Position numbers and translations under genes: made by a program
Shown: one piece after another, positions 6,866 to 14,267 of the stretch
How positions within the stretch are numbered: position 1 is the first letter of the stretch
Layout: each line of letters begins with the position of its first letter
From: an uncultured Gemmatimonadota bacterium
GTDB taxonomy: Bacteria > Gemmatimonadota > Gemmatimonadetes > Gemmatimonadales > Gemmatimonadaceae
Reading direction: 5' to 3'
Assembly: GCA_903894655.1 (NCBI GenBank)
Contig: CAITQY010000367.1
Location: forward strand, 1 to 19,782
Length of the DNA: 19,782 bases
The notes under the pieces: model-generated
Told to the model about the DNA's origin: nothing
The model's input: the letters and a program-made list of their open reading frames with translations, nothing else
Databases searched by the model: none

Positions 6866-9196
6866 ATGACATTCGCGCGTTCGCACATTCGCACACTTCG
6901 CGGTGCGCTCTTCCTCGGTGTACTGGCCACTCCGGCGCTCGCGTGGCCGGTGCTGGCCGCCGCGCAGGGCGGCGGCAAAGCGACCATCGAGCAGTTCATG
7001 TCGCCGGCCTCGCCGCTCACACTGGCGTCGGCCGGGAAAGCAGACCGCATTGCATGGATGGTGTACGATCGCGGCCTCCGCAACGTGTACACCGCGGCGG
7101 CGCCCGATTTTCGTGCCGTGCGCGTCACCAGCTTCCTCAAGGACGACGGCACCGACCTCTCGGATGTCGAAGTCTCCGACGACGGCAGCATCATCGTGTT
7201 CGTGCGCGGTTCCGCGCCGAATCGATACGGCTGGGTCGCCAATCCGTCGCACGATCCGAATGGGGCCGAACGCGCCATCTGGGCCGTGCGCTCCACCGGC
7301 GGACCGGCGTGGCGCGTCGCGCAGGGCGGGGCGCCTGAGCTGTCTCCCGATGGCCGTACGGTGCTGTTTACGCGCGATGGGCAGATCTACCGCGCGCGCG
7401 TGATGCGCGGTGCCACGGTGACCGCCATGGATACCGGCGGCGTACCGTTCATCCAGGCGTGGGGACGCAACGGCGCACCCAAGTGGTCGCCCGATGGCAA
7501 GCGTATCGCGTTTGTGAGCGACCGCGAGAATCACGCGTTCATTGCGGTGTACGACGTGGCCACGCGCACGGTGAAGTACATCGCGCCGGGTGTGGACTGC
7601 GACGGAGGCCCCACGTGGTCACCCGACAGCAAGTACCTGGCGTTCTCTCGCCGGCCGGGCACGCCCTTCGGCATGCAGCAGCAACGCGGCACGGGTGGGA
7701 TCGGAAATCCGGCTGGCCCGGCGGCGAATGCGAACGCCGCCCCGCTGGTTGGCAATCCGTCCGGCGGGTGCGCCGCTGGAGCGGGTGGCGGTGGCGGCGC
7801 GGCGCGCGCGGCGACCGAGGGTGGCCAAGACACGGCACGCGCCGGATTGCGCCGCTCACCCGGCTTTTACACGGCCACCTTCGCGGCGGGCCACGCGCTC
7901 GAACTGATGGTCGCCGACGTCACCTCGGGTGAGGCCAAGCGGGTGTGGCGCAATGCGCCGCGCGACAGTGTGTTCACCTCGCTCAACAACATGGCGTGGG
8001 CTGGCACGAGCGTGATCTTCCCGGTGACGGTGCCGAAGGACGAGTGGGATCGCTGGTACAGCGTTCCCGTCACGGGTGGAGCGCCCACGTTACTCACCAC
8101 CACCGACGGCATGATCGAGGACGCCACCTCGGTGGCGTTGTCGAAGGATGGCGGCCAAACCCTGTACTACAGCACGAACGCCACCGATATCGAGCGACGG
8201 CACATCTGGGCGGTGCCTACGTCGGGCGGCACGCCGCGCCGAGTGTCGAGCGGTGAGGGCATCGAGACGTATCCGCAGCCGCTGGCCAGTGGAAAGTCGC
8301 TGGCGGTGATCTCCTTCGATGCGAAGACACCGGCGTCGATTGCGATCGTCCCATCGGCCGGTGGCGCGCCCAAGCGCGTGTACCCCACGCTCGCCGCGAG
8401 TTTCCCAACGGCGGCGCATGTCGTGCCGGAAATCGTGAAGACGAAAGCGGCCGACGGCCTCGAGATCAGCAACACGCTGTTCATGCCGAAAGACATGAAG
8501 CCCGGTGAGAAGCGCCCCGCGTTGATTTTTGTGCATGGTGGCCCGCGTCGGCAGATGATGCCCGGCTACCACTACATGCAGTTCTACCACTGGGCGTACG
8601 CCGTGAACCAGTGGCTGGCCGATCAGGGCTATGTGGTGCTGTCCATCAACTACCGCAGTGGCGTGGGGTACGGTAAGAGCTTCGCGAATGCGCCGAACAC
8701 ACAGGGACGCGGCAACTCCGAGTATCAGGATGTGGTCGCCGGTGCGAAGTACCTGCAAGGGCGCGCCGATGTCGATCCCGCGCGCGTGGGCATCTGGGGA
8801 CTCTCGTACGGTGGCCTGCTCACGTCGCAGGCGTTGGCGCGGAACTCCGATATCTTCGTGGCGGGTGCCGATCTGGCTGGCGTGCACCTGTACGGCAACG
8901 TGATCGACACGGCCAACCTCGCCTTCAGGTCGAGCGCGGTCGGTGCCATCGACAATTGGAAGTCACCGGTGTTCCTGGTACATGGCGACGACGACCGCAA
9001 CGTGGACTTCGCGCAGACGGTCGGACTCGTGCAGTTGCTGCGTGCCCGCGATGTGTATCACGAGCTCATCGTGGTGCCCGATGATTTGCACGAGTCGATG
9101 CTGCATCGGAACTGGATCGACACCTTCGACCGCATGGGCGTATTCCTCAAGCGGTTCGTCTGGAACAAGGAGAAGGCGCCGAGTATGAAGCAGTAA
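6866..9196 (+). CDS. S9-family (prolyl oligopeptidase / DPP-like) secreted serine peptidase
   Basis: This 776-residue exported peptidase probably cleaves short peptides, often after proline or at the N-terminus. A signal peptide covers about residues 1-34. Residues 40-520 form a propeller of TolB/WD40-like blades (APELSPDGRTVLFTRDGQIY, APKWSPDGKRIAFVSD, GPTWSPDSKYLAFSR). The C-terminal alpha/beta-hydrolase domain (about 540-770) has all catalytic residues: nucleophile Ser647 in GLSYGG, Asp710 in HGDDDRNVDF, and His742 in PDDLHES. The oxyanion-type motif FVHGGPR is present. A Gly/Ala/Asn-rich low-complexity insert (about 267-330) interrupts the propeller. No Shine-Dalgarno site is seen before the ATG. 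The stop lies three bases from the stop of the convergent GGT-like gene. The family call and an active enzyme are well supported; exact specificity is not. Confidence 0.92.
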   Translation: MTFARSHIRTLRGALFLGVLATPALAWPVLAAAQGGGKATIEQFMSPASPLTLASAGKADRIAWMVYDRGLRNVYTAAAPDFRAVRVTSFLKDDGTDLSDVEVSDDGSIIVFVRGSAPNRYGWVANPSHDPNGAERAIWAVRSTGGPAWRVAQGGAPELSPDGRTVLFTRDGQIYRARVMRGATVTAMDTGGVPFIQAWGRNGAPKWSPDGKRIAFVSDRENHAFIAVYDVATRTVKYIAPGVDCDGGPTWSPDSKYLAFSRRPGTPFGMQQQRGTGGIGNPAGPAANANAAPLVGNPSGGCAAGAGGGGGAARAATEGGQDTARAGLRRSPGFYTATFAAGHALELMVADVTSGEAKRVWRNAPRDSVFTSLNNMAWAGTSVIFPVTVPKDEWDRWYSVPVTGGAPTLLTTTDGMIEDATSVALSKDGGQTLYYSTNATDIERRHIWAVPTSGGTPRRVSSGEGIETYPQPLASGKSLAVISFDAKTPASIAIVPSAGGAPKRVYPTLAASFPTAAHVVPEIVKTKAADGLEISNTLFMPKDMKPGEKRPALIFVHGGPRRQMMPGYHYMQFYHWAYAVNQWLADQGYVVLSINYRSGVGYGKSFANAPNTQGRGNSEYQDVVAGAKYLQGRADVDPARVGIWGLSYGGLLTSQALARNSDIFVAGADLAGVHLYGNVIDTANLAFRSSAVGAIDNWKSPVFLVHGDDDRNVDFAQTVGLVQLLRARDVYHELIVVPDDLHESMLHRNWIDTFDRMGVFLKRFVWNKEKAPSMKQ

Positions 9197-9199
9197 CGG

Positions 9200-12178
9200 C
9201 TACTTCTTCGTACCGTCGATGGCGCCCGCTGCGCCGGTCCGTCGTGGATCGGCGCCGGCGGTGACCACCTTGCCATCAATGCGCACGGCCGCGCCGTAGC
9301 CTTCGCGCAGTTCGCCCGGCAGTGAGACGAAGTTGATGTCGTAGCCCAAGGCACGAAGGCGCGCGATCACCGTGGGCGAGAAGCCGTCTTCGAGCTGTAA
9401 CGTGTACGGTGCCGGCGTGGCGGGCGCCGCACCCGGTGCACCGCCCCCACCACCCGGCAGATAGCGCGGCAGTTCGAGCGCGGCTTGCGGCCCCAGGTTG
9501 TAGTCGAGCGCGCCGAGTAGCGTTTGGTATACCGCCGACGTGATCCATGCGTTGCCGGCAGCACCCACCGCGAAGAACGGTTTGCCGTTCTTGTAGGCGA
9601 TCGTAGGCGCGAGCGTGCTGCCATGTCGTGCGAATGGCAACCGGGAGCCGTACTGCGTGGCGTCGGTGCCGTAGCTGGTGAGCTTGTCGTTACTCAGGAA
9701 GCCGAGCCCCGGCGTGACGTAGAAGTTGCCACCCCAGGTCCCGAGCGTTTGCGTGACCGACACCGCATTGCCCTCGTTATCCGCCACGGCAAACGAGGTC
9801 GTGCCGGCCGCGTGGCACACCGTCATCTCGGCCGCGTGCTCGTCGCCGCAGGGTGATTCGGCGACGGCGACGTCGAGTGGCGAGTTGGCCGGCTTGGCCG
9901 GCACCACCGCGGGCGTCGCCTTCGGCAAACATGGCAGTGTATCGCCGCGCACCGACGCCGGCGTGAGTGCCTTGTTGGCGTCGAAGCAGCGCCACCGCAG
10001 TCGCGCGGTGTCCTTGTCTACGATGGGCGCCACATCGATCGGCCACATGGCCGGATCGGCGATGCGATTGCGCGAGGATGGCACCAGGAACCACGCCGAG
10101 AGCGCGGCGTGCAGCGACGCCGGGTCGTCGGTGTAACGTTTGGCCCTCAGTGACGGGGCAGGCGACTGTTCGAGGAGATTGAGACGTGCCACCAATTCGG
10201 CACCACCACTCACCGGCGGTGCGCTGGAGAAGATCGTGTAGTTGCGGTAGGTACCGCGGATGGACTCACGCTCGGGCGCGAAGTAGCGCGCGAGATCCGA
10301 CAGCTTCATGGCGTTGCCCTTGCCGCGCAGATCGGTCACCCACTTGGTGGCGACGTCGCCCTTGTAGAAGCCATCCGCGCCCTTGGCGGCGATCTGCTCC
10401 AGCACCCACGCCAAATCAGGATTTTTGAGCGTGTCACCGGCCATCAGTGGCTGCCCGTTGCGGAAGAAGAGCGCGCGACTCCCCTCGTACTTGGCGAAGT
10501 GTTCGCGTTCGGTGGCGAGAGTGGTGGCGAGCCCCTGACTGACCACGTAGCCGTTGCGCGCCGCGCGGATGGCGGGCGCCAGCAAGTCAGCCCATGGCAC
10601 CTGCTTGCTGCCGTACTTCTGCCACGCGGTATACATGCCAGCCACGGTGCCCGGCACGTTCACCAGCACTGGGCCGTCGCTCGGATAGCGACCGTTCACC
10701 AGCAGCGACGTGTTGGACAAGCCGCCCTCTTCTGGCACGCGGCTCATGAACTCGATCACGGTGGGCGTGGCGCGGCCCTTGAGCGCGATCACCATCTCGC
10801 CGTAGCCGGCGATGCCACTCGCATCGGGCTCCACCACGCCAAGGGCGAAGCTGACGGCGACGGCCGCGTCGATCACATTGCCGCCACGACGCATCACTTC
10901 AAGTCCCGCGTCGGTCGACACCGGATGCGCGCTCGAGACGGCCGCGCGTCCAGTGGCGTCGGCGCGGAGTGGCGGACGCGCCTGCTGCGTGTCGTACAGC
11001 ACCTGCTGTAGCACGCTATCGTTGGCGGCGGCCAGTGCCCGCGGGCGCTGTGCGGTGCGCACCACATCCCACTGCGCGCGACGTGCCGTGGCGTCGGCGC
11101 CGCTGAAGTAGGTGCGCGCGAGGCGCTCCCAGAGTCGATCGAACGCGGCGGCGTTGCGCTCGGCGCGGCCGTCGGGCAGTGAGGTCACCGCCGCCACGCG
11201 TCCCGCATCCGGCGCGGCTGGCGCGAGCACGCGGATCATCGCGTCGCCTTTCGCGGGTGCCGCGGTCGCCCCGCTGAATCGCTCCACGGCGCTGCGATCG
11301 AGACCGCGATCGGGATCGCCGTTATACCCCACCACAACCTCCGCGTACTCAGCGATCGTGATCAAGCGCCCGTCGGCCGACCAGTCCACATCGCCGTGCG
11401 CCTTCGAGACCAGCGCACTGAACGAGCCATCCGCGGCCACGGCGTACACGCCGCTGCGCATCGAGATCGCGAGTCGCCCATCGGGCGACCAGTCCAGCGA
11501 TTCCACCGTCGCGTCGCTACTGGCGGTCGGACTGGCGGTCGTATTAGTGGTCGAACTGGCGGCAGGCGCCGCGCCGCTCTCGACGGCCCGCACGATCACC
11601 CGTCGGCCCGCTTCGTTGATCACGATCAGCGCGATACGCGCGCCGTCTGGTGACAGCCGTGGCACACGCTCCGTCTGCTCGGTGCTCGACAGACGCTGCT
11701 CCGCGCCATCGGCGCTGCGGATCCACACGCGCGTGGCCCCACCGCTACCGCGCACGAAGGCGACGCGCCCATCCGGACCAACGCTCGGCGATGTCTCATG
11801 CGCGGCACTGCTGGTGAGTCGCGTGATCGCGCCACTCTGCACGCTCCCGGTGCCGGTGCCGGTGGTGTTCACCGGCATCTGCCACAAGTCGTAGTTGCCG
11901 AGCGAGTCGGAGGCAAACACGATCGCACGGCCGTCGGTCGTGAACGTGGGATCGCGATGCCACGCCGATCCGCTGGTGATACGCACCACCGCACCGCCGA
12001 TGGTCCGCTGGAGATACAACTGGCCGTCGTGCGCGAACGCCAGCGCACCACTCGCCGACGTGGCCGGCTGTCGTGCCCCGCGCAGGGCGGCGGTGTCTGA
12101 CTGGGCGGCCGTTGGCGACGCAGTTACGGAGAGCGCTGCTGCCAGCAGCAGCGGGAAGAGAACTCGCTCACGCTTCAT
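9200..12178 (-). CDS. ggt: Tricorn-like propeller fused to gamma-glutamyltransferase-family Ntn-hydrolase
   Basis: This 992-residue protein has a signal peptide ending near TAAQ (about 26). Residues 35-340 hold TolB/tricorn-like propeller repeats (DPTFTTDGRAIVFASD, VPRLSPDGARIALIV, LDWSPDGRLAIS). Residues 342-400 (AAFDRLWERLARTYF, then AQWDVV) resemble the helical C1 domain that follows the propeller in tricorn-type proteins. From about 410 on it is GGT: GLEVMRRGGNVIDAAVAVS, GVVEPDASGIAGYG, APPVSGG, and the autoprocessing nucleophile Thr793 in GTTSFAVADNEGNAVSVTQT. Cleavage before Thr793 would give a 200-residue small subunit, the usual size; the large subunit is roughly double the usual size because of the fusion. 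By eye, several E. coli GGT pocket residues are not conserved (Arg114, Asn411, Gln430, Asp433, Gly484), so the donor may not be a gamma-glutamyl compound. The start overlaps the upstream stop (ATGA), implying translational coupling. Confidence 0.88.
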   Translation of the reverse strand: MKRERVLFPLLLAAALSVTASPTAAQSDTAALRGARQPATSASGALAFAHDGQLYLQRTIGGAVVRITSGSAWHRDPTFTTDGRAIVFASDSLGNYDLWQMPVNTTGTGTGSVQSGAITRLTSSAAHETSPSVGPDGRVAFVRGSGGATRVWIRSADGAEQRLSSTEQTERVPRLSPDGARIALIVINEAGRRVIVRAVESGAAPAASSTTNTTASPTASSDATVESLDWSPDGRLAISMRSGVYAVAADGSFSALVSKAHGDVDWSADGRLITIAEYAEVVVGYNGDPDRGLDRSAVERFSGATAAPAKGDAMIRVLAPAAPDAGRVAAVTSLPDGRAERNAAAFDRLWERLARTYFSGADATARRAQWDVVRTAQRPRALAAANDSVLQQVLYDTQQARPPLRADATGRAAVSSAHPVSTDAGLEVMRRGGNVIDAAVAVSFALGVVEPDASGIAGYGEMVIALKGRATPTVIEFMSRVPEEGGLSNTSLLVNGRYPSDGPVLVNVPGTVAGMYTAWQKYGSKQVPWADLLAPAIRAARNGYVVSQGLATTLATEREHFAKYEGSRALFFRNGQPLMAGDTLKNPDLAWVLEQIAAKGADGFYKGDVATKWVTDLRGKGNAMKLSDLARYFAPERESIRGTYRNYTIFSSAPPVSGGAELVARLNLLEQSPAPSLRAKRYTDDPASLHAALSAWFLVPSSRNRIADPAMWPIDVAPIVDKDTARLRWRCFDANKALTPASVRGDTLPCLPKATPAVVPAKPANSPLDVAVAESPCGDEHAAEMTVCHAAGTTSFAVADNEGNAVSVTQTLGTWGGNFYVTPGLGFLSNDKLTSYGTDATQYGSRLPFARHGSTLAPTIAYKNGKPFFAVGAAGNAWITSAVYQTLLGALDYNLGPQAALELPRYLPGGGGGAPGAAPATPAPYTLQLEDGFSPTVIARLRALGYDINFVSLPGELREGYGAAVRIDGKVVTAGADPRRTGAAGAIDGTKK

Positions 12179-14124
12179 GGACGGCGGGGGATTGAGGGAG
12201 CGGTGCGGTGAATGACGATCGACTCGATCACGTCGCCTTCTTGCACACGATCGATGAGATCGAGACCACGGGTGACGTTGGCGAACACGGTGTAATCGTG
12301 GTCGAGTCGGAAGTTGTTGACGAGGTTTACATAGATCTGCCCGTCGCCGGTGTCGCGGCCACGCGTGCTGATGCCGAAGCTGCCGCGCGCGTTGCGGGCG
12401 AGGCCGACTTCATCGCGCATGAAGCTGTCGGTGATCGGATCGTACTCATCGGCGCCCGGGCTACCGCCTTGAATCACGAAGTTGGGCACGATGCGATGGA
12501 ACGTGAGTCCATTGAACTTTCCCGCTTCGGCCAGCGTGGCAAAGGTGTGGACCGCCATCGGCGCGTCGTCGAAGCGGAGCGCGAGGAGCACGTTCCCGAT
12601 GCCGCGGAGGCGCATCGTCGCGGTGGCGCCGCTCAACCCGACGAACGTGCCCGTGGTTGGGAATGGCGTCGGCGCGTAGCGCGTGGTGATGGGTGTCACC
12701 GTCGCGCCGGTACGTGTGGTGAGGTACTGCGCGGCCGCACTGGCGATTGCGGGATCCCGATCACTGAGCCGTTCACGCAGCCAGATGATGCTGGGGCCGT
12801 CGGCCACTTCGCCAATGCGCTCCAGCAGTGCCGCCCGTGGATCACGCAGACTGACGCGATTCATCGCGGTAAAGCGATCGAAGGCGGCGCGCAGCTGCGG
12901 CAGCGCACTGGCGAGGTTCGCATCTCCCTTGAGCTGCGTGGCCGCCGCGAGTGCGAGGCCGGCGTGGTTACTCACCAGCGCCTTAATTGCTTGTTCTCGC
13001 GTGGTCATCGCGGCGATGACCACGTTCGGCTCTTTATCCGCGTACAACGCGCGAAGCGTGACACTGTCGTGCCGAAGCTTGGCGGCGTTGGCGGCATACA
13101 CGCGCGCTTGCCACGTGGGTGATACGGCCAACCGTTGCACCACGGCGTGCGCACGACTCGGCGCGACCGTGGCCAACGACACGGCGGCATGCGCTTGATG
13201 TCTCCACGGGGCGCTCGCGGTGCTCTCACGTTCCAAGGCTGCCAGCGACGCGGCATCAGCGCACTTCTGGTCCCCCAGCAGATCGAGCGCCAGCAGGGCC
13301 ACGTGCTCGCTGCTGTCTCGCACGTGGGCGGTGGCGCGGACACAATTGCCTGCCACGCGAAGCGCCTGCCAGCGTACCATCGGCGCGTCGTCGTTCACCC
13401 ACGTGCGGCCCAGCGCCACCGCTACCCGGCGAACCTCGGGGCTGGTGTCACGCAGGGCCACCGCCACCGTGGCCGAATCCCGATCATTCGCCGCGGTGAG
13501 CGCCAGCAACAACAGCTGCCGCGTATCAGAAGCGCCGTTGTTCTGCACCGCGCTGCGTATGGCTTGAACGATGGTGGGACTGGGGGCGGTCGACCGTGCC
13601 GTGCGCCGCAACAACGATTCGATGCCGCGGGCAGCGCCCGCGCGTGCAACCGCGTCGGCGTCACGCAAGCCATCGGCAAGCCGCTGGGCGGTAGCGGCCT
13701 GTGCGACCGCCGCGCCCGATCCGGCCGGCGCAGGAATGCGTCCCATCGTTTCGTAGATGACGGCGCGCACCGACGCATCCGCCTCGTTGGCCAGCAGCGC
13801 CGAGAGATCGTAGGCTGAGCGCATCTGTCCCAGTGCATTCACGGCCTCGCGACGGACCGACGCGCTTCGGGCCGTAAGGAGGGGAATGACTTTCGATTCG
13901 AGCGCAACCTGCTCGAAACGACCCACCGCCCGAACCGCCAGCCGTTGTCGTACGGAGTCACCGCTCAGTAGCGCGGCGTCGACGGCGCGCATCTGGGTGC
14001 CGCGCGCGTGCTCGGCCCACAGCAGGTCGTACGTCGTGACCGGCAGAAAGGGTGCCGTCGCACGAGCTTGTGCGCTCGCCTGAACGCTCGCCGTCAACAG
14101 CAGAATCGGGACCAGCAGCCGCAT
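12175..14124 (-). CDS. Secreted HEAT-repeat protein with C-terminal cyclophilin-type peptidyl-prolyl isomerase
   Basis: The ATG at 14124 is preferred over one 47 codons upstream because it directly starts a clean signal peptide (MRLLVPILLLTASVQASAQA). The 649-residue product has alpha-helical HEAT-like repeats over about residues 30-440 (VRQRLAVRAVGRFEQVAL, SVRREAVNALGQMRSAYDLS), which usually bind other proteins. A cyclophilin domain covers about 495-649, with FHRIVPNFVIQGGSP containing the catalytic Arg (Arg544) and the GDGQIYVN strand. The position of the human CypA tryptophan/histidine pair looks changed (LDHDYTVFANV), as in many bacterial forms. It would act in the periplasm on prolyl bonds of client proteins. 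Its TGA overlaps the start of the GGT-like gene by four bases, so the two are an operon and the enzyme may be a client. The family assignment is firm; the clients are inference. Confidence 0.9.
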   Translation of the reverse strand: MRLLVPILLLTASVQASAQARATAPFLPVTTYDLLWAEHARGTQMRAVDAALLSGDSVRQRLAVRAVGRFEQVALESKVIPLLTARSASVRREAVNALGQMRSAYDLSALLANEADASVRAVIYETMGRIPAPAGSGAAVAQAATAQRLADGLRDADAVARAGAARGIESLLRRTARSTAPSPTIVQAIRSAVQNNGASDTRQLLLLALTAANDRDSATVAVALRDTSPEVRRVAVALGRTWVNDDAPMVRWQALRVAGNCVRATAHVRDSSEHVALLALDLLGDQKCADAASLAALERESTASAPWRHQAHAAVSLATVAPSRAHAVVQRLAVSPTWQARVYAANAAKLRHDSVTLRALYADKEPNVVIAAMTTREQAIKALVSNHAGLALAAATQLKGDANLASALPQLRAAFDRFTAMNRVSLRDPRAALLERIGEVADGPSIIWLRERLSDRDPAIASAAAQYLTTRTGATVTPITTRYAPTPFPTTGTFVGLSGATATMRLRGIGNVLLALRFDDAPMAVHTFATLAEAGKFNGLTFHRIVPNFVIQGGSPGADEYDPITDSFMRDEVGLARNARGSFGISTRGRDTGDGQIYVNLVNNFRLDHDYTVFANVTRGLDLIDRVQEGDVIESIVIHRTAPSIPRRP

Positions 14125-14267
14125 ACATATTCCGGGAAGGGGTCGACGCCCAATATGGCCCGCCGTCGGCCGCCCCGCCGGTTCTGCCGTGATCGGGCGA
14201 ACACTGTGTGCGTGGCTCACGTATTCTTCACGTACGCCCCCTCCCTCAACTCTCCCCTGGAGCAACC
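14125..14267. promoter_or_regulatory. Divergent intergenic region between HEAT-cyclophilin and M28 genes
   Basis: This 143-base gap must hold promoters for both directions, but I find no convincing -35/-10 pair. It contains a direct repeat CACGTA at 14218-14223 and 14229-14234, 11 bases apart start to start, about one helical turn, which could be a protein-binding site. GGAG at 14259-14262, five bases before the ATG at 14268, is the ribosome-binding site of the M28 gene. Confidence 0.3.

Noticed and set aside
8090..8887. Minus-strand open frame opposite the S9 catalytic domain
   Set aside because: The composition is His- and Arg-rich and there is no domain. The plus strand encodes intact catalytic motifs here.
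12134..12153. Perfect eight-pair stem (CGCTGCTG / CAGCAGCG) just inside the GGT-like gene
   Set aside because: It is explained by Leu and Ala codons of the signal peptide core (LLLAAAL). Without further evidence I do not call it regulatory.
13135..13818. Plus-strand open frame opposite the HEAT region
   Set aside because: It has Arg- and His-rich composition typical of an antisense shadow, no ribosome site, and an intact real gene on the other strand.
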